Of a stretch of 64,000 bases of DNA, positions 35,986 through 44,162 are shown in pieces; position 1 is the stretch's first letter; every line of letters starts with the position of its first letter. Made by a program: the position numbers and the translations under genes. Origin of the DNA: Pseudomonas azotoformans (GTDB taxonomy: Bacteria; Pseudomonadota; Gammaproteobacteria; Pseudomonadales; Pseudomonadaceae); contig NZ_LT629702.1 in NCBI RefSeq assembly GCF_900103345.1, positions 1,116,001 to 1,180,000 on the forward strand, in the 5' to 3' direction. Under the pieces are notes generated by a model. The model searched no databases and was not told where the DNA came from. It saw only the letters and a program-made list of their open reading frames with translations.

Positions 35986-37131
35986 TCAGCGTTGTTGCAG
36001 GCTGCGCTCCATACGCTGCAAGCCTTCCTCCAGCATCGCCCGTGGGCAGCCGAAGTTCAGGCGCACGAATTGCTGGCTGTCATCACCGAACTCGATGCCG
36101 GCGCTCAAGCCGACCTTGGCCTGTTCCAGGAAGAACTGCTGCGGGTCATCCAGGCCCAGGGCGCTGCAATCCAGCCAGGCCAGGTAGGTGCCTTGCGGCG
36201 CGTGCATGACCACGCCGGGCAGGCGGGTCTGCACGGCGTTGAGCAGGTAGTCGCGGTTGGCTTGCAGGTACTGCACCAAGGCGTCGAGCCAGTCGGCGCA
36301 TTTGCTGTAGGCGGCGCGGGTGGCTTCCAGGCCCAGGGGGCTGACGCTGTCGACCATGCCGCAACGGGCGTGGTTGAAGCGTTCGCGGATCTCGGCGTTC
36401 TGCACCACGGCGAAGCAAGTCTTCAGGCCGGCGACGTTATAGGCCTTGCTCGCCGACATCAGCGTGATGGTGCGCTGGGCGATCTCGGGGCTGAGGCTGG
36501 CGGTGGGGATGTGGCGGCGATCGTCGAAGCACAGCTCGGCGTGGATTTCGTCGGAGATGATCAACGCGCCGTGTTCCAGGCAGGCATTGGCCACGGCCAG
36601 CAGTTCTTCACGGGGGAAGACTTTGCCCATGGGGTTGTGCGGGTTGCTCAACAACAGCGCACCGGCGCCGGTGAGCGCCTGGCGCATCGCTGGCAGTGGC
36701 GTGAGGTATTCGCCGTTGACCAGCTCGAACGGCACTTCGATGCGCGGCAGGTTCCAATGCCCCGGTGCCAGGCGGATCGGCCGGTAGTTGGGGGTTTGCA
36801 GCACCACCGGTTGCCCCGGTTGGACAAACGCATGCAGCGCCATATTGAAACCCGGCTCCACGCCCGGCAAAAACAGCAGCTCATCCGGCTGCACGCGCCA
36901 GGCGTACTTGGCCCACAGGTCGGCGATGATTGCCTCGCGCACCTCCGGACCGGCGACGCTGTAGCCCAGCACCTGTTGGTCGAGACGTGCGTGCAGGGCC
37001 TTCAGCACGGCGGGCGGGGCGGCGATGTCCATGTCGGCGATCCACATCGGCAGAACGTCTTGCGGGTAGCGGTTCCACTTGGTACTGCCGGTGCCGAGGC
37101 GGGAGTGGATCGTGTCGAAATCAAAGCTCAT
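35986..37131 (-). CDS. MalY/PatB family aminotransferase (C-S lyase)
   Basis: A PLP fold-type I enzyme of 381 aa. The start FDTIHSRLGTGSTKWN and LPMWIADMDIAAP are typical of PatB/MalY, and the PLP lysine is in LMSASKAYNVAGLK. Family members split cystathionine or other Cys-S conjugates to pyruvate, ammonia and a thiol. Upstream and unlinked on the same strand is the azoreductase operon. An inactive fragment of a different C-S lyase family lies at 40737. Confidence 0.88.
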   Translation of the reverse strand: MSFDFDTIHSRLGTGSTKWNRYPQDVLPMWIADMDIAAPPAVLKALHARLDQQVLGYSVAGPEVREAIIADLWAKYAWRVQPDELLFLPGVEPGFNMALHAFVQPGQPVVLQTPNYRPIRLAPGHWNLPRIEVPFELVNGEYLTPLPAMRQALTGAGALLLSNPHNPMGKVFPREELLAVANACLEHGALIISDEIHAELCFDDRRHIPTASLSPEIAQRTITLMSASKAYNVAGLKTCFAVVQNAEIRERFNHARCGMVDSVSPLGLEATRAAYSKCADWLDALVQYLQANRDYLLNAVQTRLPGVVMHAPQGTYLAWLDCSALGLDDPQQFFLEQAKVGLSAGIEFGDDSQQFVRLNFGCPRAMLEEGLQRMERSLQQR

Positions 37132-37190
37132 GGGGGGCTCGTATCAGGGCGTCAGGCGCAGGAATGGCGCTGATTCTAGCGCCATTATTT

Positions 37191-37784
37191 TTATAGGCCA
37201 GAGCTGATTGCGAGCGACAGTTGCCGATGCGCCTGTTCCAGGGCGCGATTGACAGCGTCTTCACCGCGCACCATGGCCGGCAGGTACACGAAATCCACTG
37301 ACTCAATGCCCACGGTCGCCAGGATGGCGGTCATGTACGGCGTCAGGAAGTCTGGTTCATGGCCTTTGCGGGCGTTACCCGAGCTGACCAGCACAAAGGT
37401 GCGCCTGTCCTCCAGCAAGCCGACCTTGGCGAATTGCGCATTCACCGTGAAGCTGCGCTGGATACGCACCACATGGTCGATCCAGGCCTTGAGCGCCGCC
37501 GGCACGGTGAAATTGTGCACTGGGGTGCACAGGATCAGCAGGTCGCAGGCTTCCAGTTCTACGATCAATTGTTCCGAGAGTGCCGTGGCACTGCCGCTCA
37601 GGCCCCCGGATGTGGTGAGTGCGTTGGCGTATTCACGGGTCAGCGGCGGCAGCGCCTGGCCGCCGTAGTCACGCTCGGTCACCTCGGCGTGCGGCACCAG
37701 GTCGCGCAGCAGGGCACGGGCCAGTTTGAAGGTCTGCGCGGCTTTGCCGTGGGGGCTGAAACCGAGGAGCAGGGCGCGGGTCAT
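37191..37784 (-). CDS. FMN-dependent NADH-azoreductase (AzoR family)
   Basis: A flavodoxin-fold quinone/azo reductase of 197 aa, cytoplasmic. The phosphate-binding loop near the N-terminus reads GFSPHGKAAQTFKLA, and LCTPVHNFTVPAALKAWIDHV is the classic AzoR second loop. Its ATG overlaps the stop of the GNAT gene (37781-37784). It ends an operon ahpD-like/GNAT/azoR. Likely role: two-electron reduction of quinones or nitro/azo compounds. Confidence 0.87.
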   Translation of the reverse strand: MTRALLLGFSPHGKAAQTFKLARALLRDLVPHAEVTERDYGGQALPPLTREYANALTTSGGLSGSATALSEQLIVELEACDLLILCTPVHNFTVPAALKAWIDHVVRIQRSFTVNAQFAKVGLLEDRRTFVLVSSGNARKGHEPDFLTPYMTAILATVGIESVDFVYLPAMVRGEDAVNRALEQAHRQLSLAISSGL

Positions 37785-38221
37785 TGACTGAGGTCCTGGG
37801 AAAAGTGCATGCCGAGGGGCAACAGGCCCTGGCGGAAATAGAAGCGCTGGGCCAGGGCCATGTGCATGCCGGTGTCCAGTACCAGCCAGCGATAGCCACG
37901 GGCGCGGGTTTCTTCACGCACGCGGTCGAGCAGTTGTTCACCGAGGCGGCGCCGCTGCAACGTGGCGTCTACCACCAGGTCATCCACGTAGATAAAGCGG
38001 CCATACAGGGTGTTCTCGGTCAGCCGGTAGCCGGCCAGGCCGATCACCTGGCCGTTCTCCCATGCGGCGAGCAGGCGGTAGCCGTTTTGCCGTTGGCGCT
38101 GGACTTGCTCGGCGAATGCCGTGGCGTCGCTGAGGTGTGGGCGCAGTTGCTGCATCACCGCAAAGCTGGCGAGGTAATCGGCCTCGGTTTCCATGTGGAC
38201 GAATTCGACGTGTTCATTCAT
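37781..38221 (-). CDS. GNAT family N-acetyltransferase
   Basis: A 146-aa acetyl-CoA-dependent transferase. The acetyl-CoA loop is visible as VVDATLQRRRLGEQLLDRV, with LVLDTGMHMALAQRFYFRQG as the closing part of the fold. The start MNEHVEFVHME at 38221 overlaps the end of the upstream AhpD-like gene by 8 bp. The acceptor substrate is unknown. The tight operon with an AhpD-like and an azoreductase gene suggests a stress or detoxification role. Confidence 0.85.
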   Translation of the reverse strand: MNEHVEFVHMETEADYLASFAVMQQLRPHLSDATAFAEQVQRQRQNGYRLLAAWENGQVIGLAGYRLTENTLYGRFIYVDDLVVDATLQRRRLGEQLLDRVREETRARGYRWLVLDTGMHMALAQRFYFRQGLLPLGMHFSQDLSQ

Positions 38222-38690
38222 GGCTGTGGTTCTCCAGGTGGGCCTTGACCGCCGCCGGCACTTTGCGAAAGCTGATGGCGACACGGTTGAGGGCGTTCAT
38301 CAAGCTGATGGCCAGGGTCAGGTCGGCGACTTCCTTGTCGCTGAACACTGCTGCGACCTGCGCGTAGTCCGCATCCGGCACCTGGGTTTGCGCGACCGGC
38401 GTGACCACCTCGGCCCAGGCCAGGGCGGCCTGTTCACGCGGGGTGTACAGCGGCAGCCCCTCGCGCCAGGCGGCCAGCAACATGATCTTTTCCAGGCTCA
38501 CGCCCAGCTTGAGCAGGTCGCGGGAGTGGCTGTCCAGGCAATAGGCGCAGCCGTTGAGCTGCGAGACCCGCAGGTACACCAGGTCGATCAGTTCTTTTTC
38601 CAGGCCGCAGCCGTGGATATAACTGTGCACCGAGCCCAGGGCTTTATAACCGGCGGGTGCGGCCAGGGCGTAGTCGAGGCGGTGTTTCAT
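38214..38690 (-). CDS. AhpD-like carboxymuconolactone decarboxylase family protein
   Basis: A 158-aa helical protein with the redox CxxC and His of alkylhydroperoxidase AhpD: GCAYCLDSHSRDLLKLG. It probably acts as a peroxidase or disulfide relay in the cytoplasm. The start at 38690 (MKHRLDYA) is chosen; the longer frame runs back across the divergent promoter. First gene of the azoR operon, and divergent from a MocR regulator that probably controls it. Confidence 0.87.
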   Translation of the reverse strand: MKHRLDYALAAPAGYKALGSVHSYIHGCGLEKELIDLVYLRVSQLNGCAYCLDSHSRDLLKLGVSLEKIMLLAAWREGLPLYTPREQAALAWAEVVTPVAQTQVPDADYAQVAAVFSDKEVADLTLAISLMNALNRVAISFRKVPAAVKAHLENHSHE

Positions 38691-38755
38691 GAGCGATCCT
38701 TGTGGCGGTGAAGGGATGCGCCATTTTCGTGGCTGGCCGGGTGGGCTGACAGGGG

Positions 38756-38790
38756 CATGATTGGACAAGTCGGTTGGGACATGATCAGAC
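38756..38790. promoter_or_regulatory. Direct repeats for the MocR regulator
   Basis: CATGATTGGAC (38756-38766) and CATGATCAGAC (38780-38790) are direct repeats 24 bp apart in the 131-bp gap between the AhpD-like gene and the MocR gene. MocR regulators commonly bind direct repeats. Confidence 0.5.
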
Positions 38791-38821
38791 TTCGCCCTGT
38801 CTTCCCGCCGAGCCTCTTGCG

Positions 38822-40195
38822 ATGTCGTCACTGCCCAAATACCAGGAAATCTACCGGCGTTTTCGCCAGGCCATCGACCAGGGCCAACTGCGCCCCGGCG
38901 AGCGCGTGCCCTCGGTGCGGGCGCTGGCCCAGGAACTCAAGGTAGCGCGGGGTACGGTGGAGGCGGCGTATCAACTGTTGGTCAGCGAAGGGTTCTTCGA
39001 AGCGCGCGGGCAAGCGGGCACAGTGATTGCCGAGGCGTTGCCGCAGGTCTCGGTGAAACCCATGCCGGTTGCGCTGCCGGTGACGTCAGGCCCTCGGCCG
39101 TTGCAAATGGGCCTGCCCGCCCTGGATGCGTTCCCCCGCAAACTGTGGGCACGCCTGGTCACCCAGCAAGTGCGCCGCACCGATGCGGACAGCCTGGCGA
39201 TGGGCGATGTGCGCGGCACCCAGGCGCTGCGCGTGGCGATTGCCAGCTACCTGGCGTTGTATCGCGGCGTGGAATGCACGCCGCAGCAGGTGTTTGTGTG
39301 TGCCGGGTATGCGGGCGGCCTCACCCTGGTCTGCGAAGCGCTGGCAATGGCGGGGCAGCGCTGCTGGTTTGAAGACCCCGGGTACTTGCATGCACGGCAG
39401 TTGTTGAAGCATCGCGGTGTGGAGCTGGTGCCGGTGCCAGTGGATCGCGATGGGCTGGATGTGGCGCAGGGCATCGCACGGGGGCGGGAGGCGCGACTGG
39501 CGATCGTCACCCCGGCGCACCAGAGCCCCTTGGGTGTGGCGCTGAGCCCGGCGCGGCGGCAGGCCTTGCTGGAATGGGCGCGGGAGCAGGGCAGTTGGGT
39601 AGTGGAGGATGACTATGACAGTGAATTCCGCTATCGCGGCCAGCCGTTGGCGGCGCTCAAGAGCCAGGATGGGGATGATCGGGTGATCTACGCAGGGAGC
39701 TTCAGCAAGATGCTGTTTCCGGGGTTGCGCTTGGGTTATCTGGTGGTGCCTGAGTCGTTGGTGTCGGCGTTTGCTGGGGCGGCCGAGGCATTGCAGCAGC
39801 GTGGGGCGCAGTTGTTGCAGCTGACGGCCGCGGATTTTCTCGAGCAGGGACATTTCACCCGGCATTTGAAGAAGATGCGCCAGTTGTATGCGCAGCGCAG
39901 GGGGTATCTGGTGGAGGCGTTGCGTGTGCATTGCGCGGGGTATCTGCGGGTGGATGAGCAGGCGGGGGGGATCAATTTGCTGGCGCGGTTGGTGGTGGAT
40001 GTGCCGGACCTTGTCGTGGTTGAGGCCGCTGGTAGAGCGGGGTTGGCGGTGCAGGCGTTGTCTTCCTGGACGCTTGAGGCTGGGCGGGGGCAGGGGGTGT
40101 TGATGGGGTTTACCAATGTGGCTTCGGCGTCTGACGCGGTTGTGGTTGCCATGGTTTTGCGTGATGTGATTGGCGGGTGTATATCCGGTATTTAG
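38822..40195 (+). CDS. MocR/PdxR-type GntR regulator with aminotransferase domain
   Basis: A 457-aa regulator: an N-terminal GntR winged helix (PSVRALAQELKVARGTVEAAY) and a C-terminal aminotransferase-like domain that binds PLP (WVVEDDYDSEFRY, and Lys in AGSFSKMLFPGLRLGYLV). These proteins sense PLP or a PLP-amino acid adduct. It is divergent from the AhpD-like/GNAT/azoR operon, with direct repeats between, so local control is likely. GC and codon use are ordinary for the chromosome. Confidence 0.88.
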   Translation: MSSLPKYQEIYRRFRQAIDQGQLRPGERVPSVRALAQELKVARGTVEAAYQLLVSEGFFEARGQAGTVIAEALPQVSVKPMPVALPVTSGPRPLQMGLPALDAFPRKLWARLVTQQVRRTDADSLAMGDVRGTQALRVAIASYLALYRGVECTPQQVFVCAGYAGGLTLVCEALAMAGQRCWFEDPGYLHARQLLKHRGVELVPVPVDRDGLDVAQGIARGREARLAIVTPAHQSPLGVALSPARRQALLEWAREQGSWVVEDDYDSEFRYRGQPLAALKSQDGDDRVIYAGSFSKMLFPGLRLGYLVVPESLVSAFAGAAEALQQRGAQLLQLTAADFLEQGHFTRHLKKMRQLYAQRRGYLVEALRVHCAGYLRVDEQAGGINLLARLVVDVPDLVVVEAAGRAGLAVQALSSWTLEAGRGQGVLMGFTNVASASDAVVVAMVLRDVIGGCISGI

Positions 40196-40465
40196 GTAAC
40201 GGCTACTTAGGGTTCCGCTCTTACAGCGGCTCACTTTTGAAAAGCCGGAATGCCGGCCCAGTCAAAAGTAAGCAAAGGGCTCTTGCCCCAACACTCGGCA
40301 CCTCGCTTAGGCTCCGTGTTCCCTCACTCCGGCTTGGCTCCGTGGGCTAGCCACGGAGTCAAGCCTGCGTTCGGCCAGCGTGTTTGACGGGGCGATCCCA
40401 GATCAAAAGCAAGAGCGCGGCGGCCTTAGAGCCGACCGGATTGTATGGCTGGTACTCGGTCAAAG

Positions 40466-40554
40466 TGTGGGAGGGGGCTTGCCCCCGATGGCAGTGGGTC
40501 AGTCACTGATGAGTTGGCTGACACACCGCCATCGGGGGCAAGCCCCCTCCCACA
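40466..40554. repeat. REP-doublet, 89 bp
   Basis: The arms TGTGGGAGGGGGCTTGCCCC and its complement face each other. This is the same family as the element at 53245-53331; it lies inside the 18-bp-bounded repeat region. Confidence 0.9.
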
Positions 40555-40588
40555 GTTTGATCTTCATGTATCAGTTGAAGGGTGATTT

Positions 40589-40660
40589 GCTCTGGCTCTG
40601 GCTCTGGCTCTGGCTCTTGCTCTTGCTCTTGCTCTGGCTCTGGCTCTGGCTCTGGCTCTT
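40589..40660. repeat. Hexanucleotide array (GCTCTG/GCTCTT)12
   Basis: Twelve uninterrupted 6-bp units: four GCTCTG, three GCTCTT, four GCTCTG, one GCTCTT. A degenerate GATCTG follows. Length should vary by slippage. It reads Glu-Pro/Glu-Gln repeats on the minus strand, but without any supporting gene structure. Confidence 0.92.
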
Positions 40661-40736
40661 GATCTGCTTTTGATTTTGATCTTAGGCGCCCCGTCAAACA
40701 CGCTAACGGATATGTACCCAATCACAACCCCTGTAA

Positions 40737-40948
40737 CGCCCGCTGGCGCAGGGCGCGGATATTTCCATCATGGCCCCGACCAAATACCTCGGCGGCCATA
40801 GCGACGTGATGATGGGCAGCGTGTCCACCACCCAGGCGGCCTGGCCGGCGCTGCGGCGCATGAGCGACACCTTCGGCAATGCGGTGAGTGCCGACGACGC
40901 CTACCTGATCCTGCGCGGTGCGCGCACCCTGGTCTCGCGCCCGGCCGG
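40737..40948 (+). pseudogene. Remnant of cystathionine lyase (MetC-like PLP enzyme)
   Basis: About 70 in-frame codons of a Cys/Met-metabolism PLP enzyme: LAQGADISIMAPTKYLGGHSD, where the Lys in TKYLGGHSD is the PLP lysine, then MMGS, FGNAVSADDAYLILRGARTL. Both ends are missing. A stop codon lies just before the fragment, and the frame runs into the tail of the nucleoside hydrolase gene. The intact enzyme has about 390 residues. It lies between the composite repeat and the nic cluster, which suggests a deletion or rearrangement at this junction. Confidence 0.8.
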
Positions 40949-42025
40949 TCAGTGCTTGACCGGGGTCGGCAGGGTCACGAGGTTGACGTAGCCATCCCAG
41001 AATTGCTTCTGGTCCACGCCGAACACCACCTTGGCCTTTTGCGTGCCCACCGGGGCACCTTTGGCGTAGCCCAGTGCGCGGCCGTAGTCGGCGCCGAAGG
41101 TGGCGTCCACATCCACCCACAGGTCGCGGGATTCGGTGACGATTGCGGGGTTGACCAGGTACAGCGCCGGCAGGCTGTCCCAGGTGAAGCTGTGGTAGCT
41201 CGGGTCCTTGTCGAACAGCGGGCCGAACTCATGCTTGTACAGGTCGGCAATCGCACCTTTACGGGCGATCACGCGCTGGTACACCGTCTTGTCGAAGGTG
41301 ACTTTCTCGCACACATCGTTGGGGAAAATCACGTGCTCGATGGGCGAGCGCAACACGATCTTTGCCGCCTCCGGGTCGAACCACCAGTTGAACTCCGCCG
41401 CCGGCGTGGTGTTGCCCGGAATCTCCAGGGCGCCGCCCATGTACACGATGCGCTTGATCAGCGGCACGATGTCCGGTGCCGAGCGAATCGCCAGGGCGAC
41501 GTTGGTCAGCGGGCCGACGGCGAGGATCGTCACCTGGTGCGGGTTGGCGCGCACGCTGTCGACGATGAACTGCGCGGCGGTTTCCTTGCGCAGTTGGGTG
41601 TGGGTGGCCATACCATCCGGTGGTGCGACCAACTGCGAAGGAGAAGTCGGGCGAGGGTGTTTGAACGCCCCCGGCCATCCGGAACCGAACAGCGTCTTTT
41701 CCGCCTCATAAGTGGCGTAGTCATGCAGCAGCGGGTAGGCGGCGCCGGAGTAGACGCCCACCTCTTTCTCCACGCCCATGCGTTCCACGGCCTTGAGGGC
41801 GTCGACCTGTTCCTGGTCCACCCAGGCATTGCCGCTGACCAGGGTTATGCCCAGCAGCTCGATGCGTTTTTGCGCATGCAGCTGGGCGAGCATGATAAAG
41901 GCCTGGCCGTCATCGTTGAGCACGTTGAAGTCGGTGTCGAAGATGACCTTTTCTGCCGCCTGGGTGGTGCCGGCACACAGGCCGACCGCGACAAGCAACG
42001 CACAGCGTTTCAAGAAGCCTTGCAT
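40949..42025 (-). CDS. Secreted nucleoside hydrolase (IUNH family) in the nic operon
   Basis: A 358-aa N-ribohydrolase that splits nucleosides into base and ribose. A Sec signal peptide is present (LLVAVGLCAGTTQA), so it acts in the periplasm. The Ca-binding N-terminal motif is DTDFNVLNDDGQA, an insertion-bearing form of the usual DTDxGxDD. GPLTNVALAI and the later acidic and His positions also fit. It starts 29 bp after the MFS nicT stop and shares its strand, at the place of the porin gene nicP in P. putida. It could release nicotinate or nicotinamide from ribosides; this role is inferred from position only. Confidence 0.85.
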   Translation of the reverse strand: MQGFLKRCALLVAVGLCAGTTQAAEKVIFDTDFNVLNDDGQAFIMLAQLHAQKRIELLGITLVSGNAWVDQEQVDALKAVERMGVEKEVGVYSGAAYPLLHDYATYEAEKTLFGSGWPGAFKHPRPTSPSQLVAPPDGMATHTQLRKETAAQFIVDSVRANPHQVTILAVGPLTNVALAIRSAPDIVPLIKRIVYMGGALEIPGNTTPAAEFNWWFDPEAAKIVLRSPIEHVIFPNDVCEKVTFDKTVYQRVIARKGAIADLYKHEFGPLFDKDPSYHSFTWDSLPALYLVNPAIVTESRDLWVDVDATFGADYGRALGYAKGAPVGTQKAKVVFGVDQKQFWDGYVNLVTLPTPVKH

Positions 42026-42053
42026 GGTGATTCATCCGAAAAAATTGTGGTTA

Positions 42054-43364
42054 TCAACGGTTCACCAGTTTCGCCGGCAAGGCGATGACCAGGAAGCTAC
42101 TGAGAATCAGGCAGCCGGCGAAAAACCACAAGGCACCCGCGCTGCTGCCTGTGACGTCGATCGCAACGCCCATCAGTGAGTTGCTCACCAGGCCGGCGAT
42201 ATTCGCCACCGAACAGGCCAGGGCAAAGCCGGTGGCCGCCGCGGTGCCTTTGAGGAAGGTCGCCGGCAGGCTGAAAAATACCGGCACCGCACCGATGATC
42301 GCCGCCGAGGCAATCGCGAACAGCGCCACGGTGGCCGCCACGTTGTGGGTGAAGAAGGTGCTGGTGGCCATCGCCGCCGCGCCGATGAAAAACGGCACGA
42401 TGATGTGCCAGCGGCGCTCGCGGTGCTTGTCGGAACTGGCGCCGATCAACAGCATGCCGAGCAGGGCGGCGACGCTCGGCAAGGCCGTGAGCACGCCGAT
42501 ATGAAAGGTGTCGGTGACCCCGGCGTTGCGGATGAAGGTTGGCATCCAGAAACCCATGGCATAGGCGCTGAGCAGGATCGAGAAGTCGATGCCGCCGAGC
42601 ATCCATACCTTGAGGTTGAAAAACCCGTCACGGAAGCTGTGCTTGCTGGCGGCGCCATCGGCGTCGTCCTTGCGCAGCTCGGTTTGCAGCAAGGTCTTTT
42701 CCTCGTCCGACAGCCATTTGGCTTGCTGGTAGGTGTTGGGCAGCGCCCAGAAGGTCAGCACGCCGAGCAATACGCTGGGCACTGCCTCGATCAGGAACAG
42801 CCACTGCCAGCCGCGCAGGCCGCCCATGTGGTCGAAGTGGCCCATGATCCAGCCGGACAGCGGGCCGCCGATCACGCTGGACAGCGGCAGGCCGATCATG
42901 AACAGCGCGATGATGCGCCCGCGCCGGTGGGTGGGGAACCAGGTGGTCAGGTAGTACAGCACGCCCGGCAGAAAGCCCGCTTCGGCGGCGCCGAGCAGAA
43001 AGCGCAGGATGTAGAACTGGGTGGTGGAGGTGACCAGCATGGTGCAGGCCGAGAGCAGGCCCCAGGTGATCATGATGCGCGCAATCCAGATCTTCGCGCC
43101 GACCCGTTCCAGCACCAGGTTGCTCGGTACTTCAAAGATGATGTAGCCGACAAAGAACAGGCCGGCACCGAGGCCGAATGCGGTTTCGCTGAACTGCAAC
43201 TGGTCGAGCATCTGCAACTTGGCGAAGCCGATGTTGATGCGGTCCAGGTAGGCGGCCAGATAACAGAAGCACAGGAACGGAATCAGCTTCCAGGTGATCT
43301 TGTGGTAGAGCGTGTTGACGGGATCGGCGACCGTGGTCGCCGGCGCTGCATTCGCAATGGGCAT
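42054..43364 (-). CDS. nicT: Nicotinate-pathway MFS transporter NicT
   Basis: A 436-aa inner-membrane carrier of the anion:cation symporter group, with twelve TM segments. Marks are AAYLDRINIGFAKLQML at the N-terminus and GPLSGWIMGHFDHMGG in the loop between TM4 and TM5. Placed between nicF and the nucleoside hydrolase, it should import nicotinate or a pathway intermediate such as 6-hydroxynicotinate or maleamate. The gene name rests on this position and on similarity to the P. putida cluster. Confidence 0.85.
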   Translation of the reverse strand: MPIANAAPATTVADPVNTLYHKITWKLIPFLCFCYLAAYLDRINIGFAKLQMLDQLQFSETAFGLGAGLFFVGYIIFEVPSNLVLERVGAKIWIARIMITWGLLSACTMLVTSTTQFYILRFLLGAAEAGFLPGVLYYLTTWFPTHRRGRIIALFMIGLPLSSVIGGPLSGWIMGHFDHMGGLRGWQWLFLIEAVPSVLLGVLTFWALPNTYQQAKWLSDEEKTLLQTELRKDDADGAASKHSFRDGFFNLKVWMLGGIDFSILLSAYAMGFWMPTFIRNAGVTDTFHIGVLTALPSVAALLGMLLIGASSDKHRERRWHIIVPFFIGAAAMATSTFFTHNVAATVALFAIASAAIIGAVPVFFSLPATFLKGTAAATGFALACSVANIAGLVSNSLMGVAIDVTGSSAGALWFFAGCLILSSFLVIALPAKLVNR

Positions 43365-43462
43365 CGGGTGTCTCCTGGCGGTGACTTATGGTTTTTTTAT
43401 ACAGCCGGCAGTTGGTGTAGGGTCGCGGACCGCGCTCTTATGGCGCTTTTATGGCTAAAACC

Positions 43463-44095
43463 TTATTGCTCCCTGAATTTGCGCATCGCCTCCTGCTTGC
43501 TCACCACGTCGCCATACTTGCTGTCGATATCGAACAGGTTGGCTTCATGGGGTGCCGGGTGCCGGTCGCCGACGCATTCGCGCACGACGATGGTGCGAAA
43601 CCCGTGTTGCACGGCATCCACCGCCGTGGCGCGGATGCAGCCGCTGGTGGAACAGCCAGCCAGTACCACGGTGTCGATGCCTTGTGCATGCAGCATCGGC
43701 GCCAGGCTGCTGCCGAAAAACGCACTGGCGTACTGCTTGGTGATCACCACTTCATCGGCCTGGGGCAATACTTCGGGGCAGAACGCCGCCAGTGGGTTGC
43801 CTTCGACCATGTCTTTCATCACCGGGGCCTTCTTGACCCAGATTCCGCCATCGACGAAATGGCCGGGATGGTAGCGGATATTGGTGTGCACCACCGCAAT
43901 CCCGTGCTGGCGCGCGCTGGCCAGCAGCTCCACGCTTTCAGCCACGGCCGTGACCACACCCGGCGCGAACAGCGGCGCGCCTTCGGTGGTGTAGCCCTGC
44001 ATGAAGTCGATCATCAGCAGCGCGGCCTTTTTGCCAAAGCCGATGCGGTTGCCCCATACGCCTTGGTAGTTGGCGTCGGCGGATTGTTCGCTCAT
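43463..44095 (-). CDS. nicF: Maleamate amidohydrolase NicF
   Basis: An isochorismatase-like hydrolase of 210 aa that converts maleamate to maleate and ammonia in the cytoplasm. The catalytic Cys is in VLAGCSTSGCIRATAVDAV, the Asp near the N-terminus in LLMIDFMQGYT, and the Lys in WVKKAPVMKDMVEGN. All match the fold. It stands between nicE and nicT, in the same order as in known nic clusters. Confidence 0.92.
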   Translation of the reverse strand: MSEQSADANYQGVWGNRIGFGKKAALLMIDFMQGYTTEGAPLFAPGVVTAVAESVELLASARQHGIAVVHTNIRYHPGHFVDGGIWVKKAPVMKDMVEGNPLAAFCPEVLPQADEVVITKQYASAFFGSSLAPMLHAQGIDTVVLAGCSTSGCIRATAVDAVQHGFRTIVVRECVGDRHPAPHEANLFDIDSKYGDVVSKQEAMRKFREQ

Positions 44096-44162
44096 CTTCT
44101 CAACTCCTCATTCATGTTTGCGGTGGTGAGCGGGGTTGCCACAGCAGCCCGCTCGCCACACG

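Larger units (their letters stand above)
40196..40736. repeat. Composite intergenic repeat region
   Basis: No gene is present in about 540 bp. The first part (about 40208-40376) matches a large intergenic repeat known in P. fluorescens-type genomes (fragments CTCTTGCCCCAACACTCGGC and CAAGCCTGCGTTCGGCCAGC), with a hairpin around 40341-40372. A perfect 18-bp inverted repeat, AGCGTGTTTGACGGGGCG at 40377-40394 and its complement at 40687-40704, encloses 292 bp. Inside lie a REP-doublet and a hexanucleotide array, listed separately. Confidence 0.7.

Noticed and set aside
40503..40721. Glu-Pro/Glu-Gln repeat frame over the hexamer array
   Set aside because: Translation of a simple-sequence repeat, without start signal or flanking gene structure.
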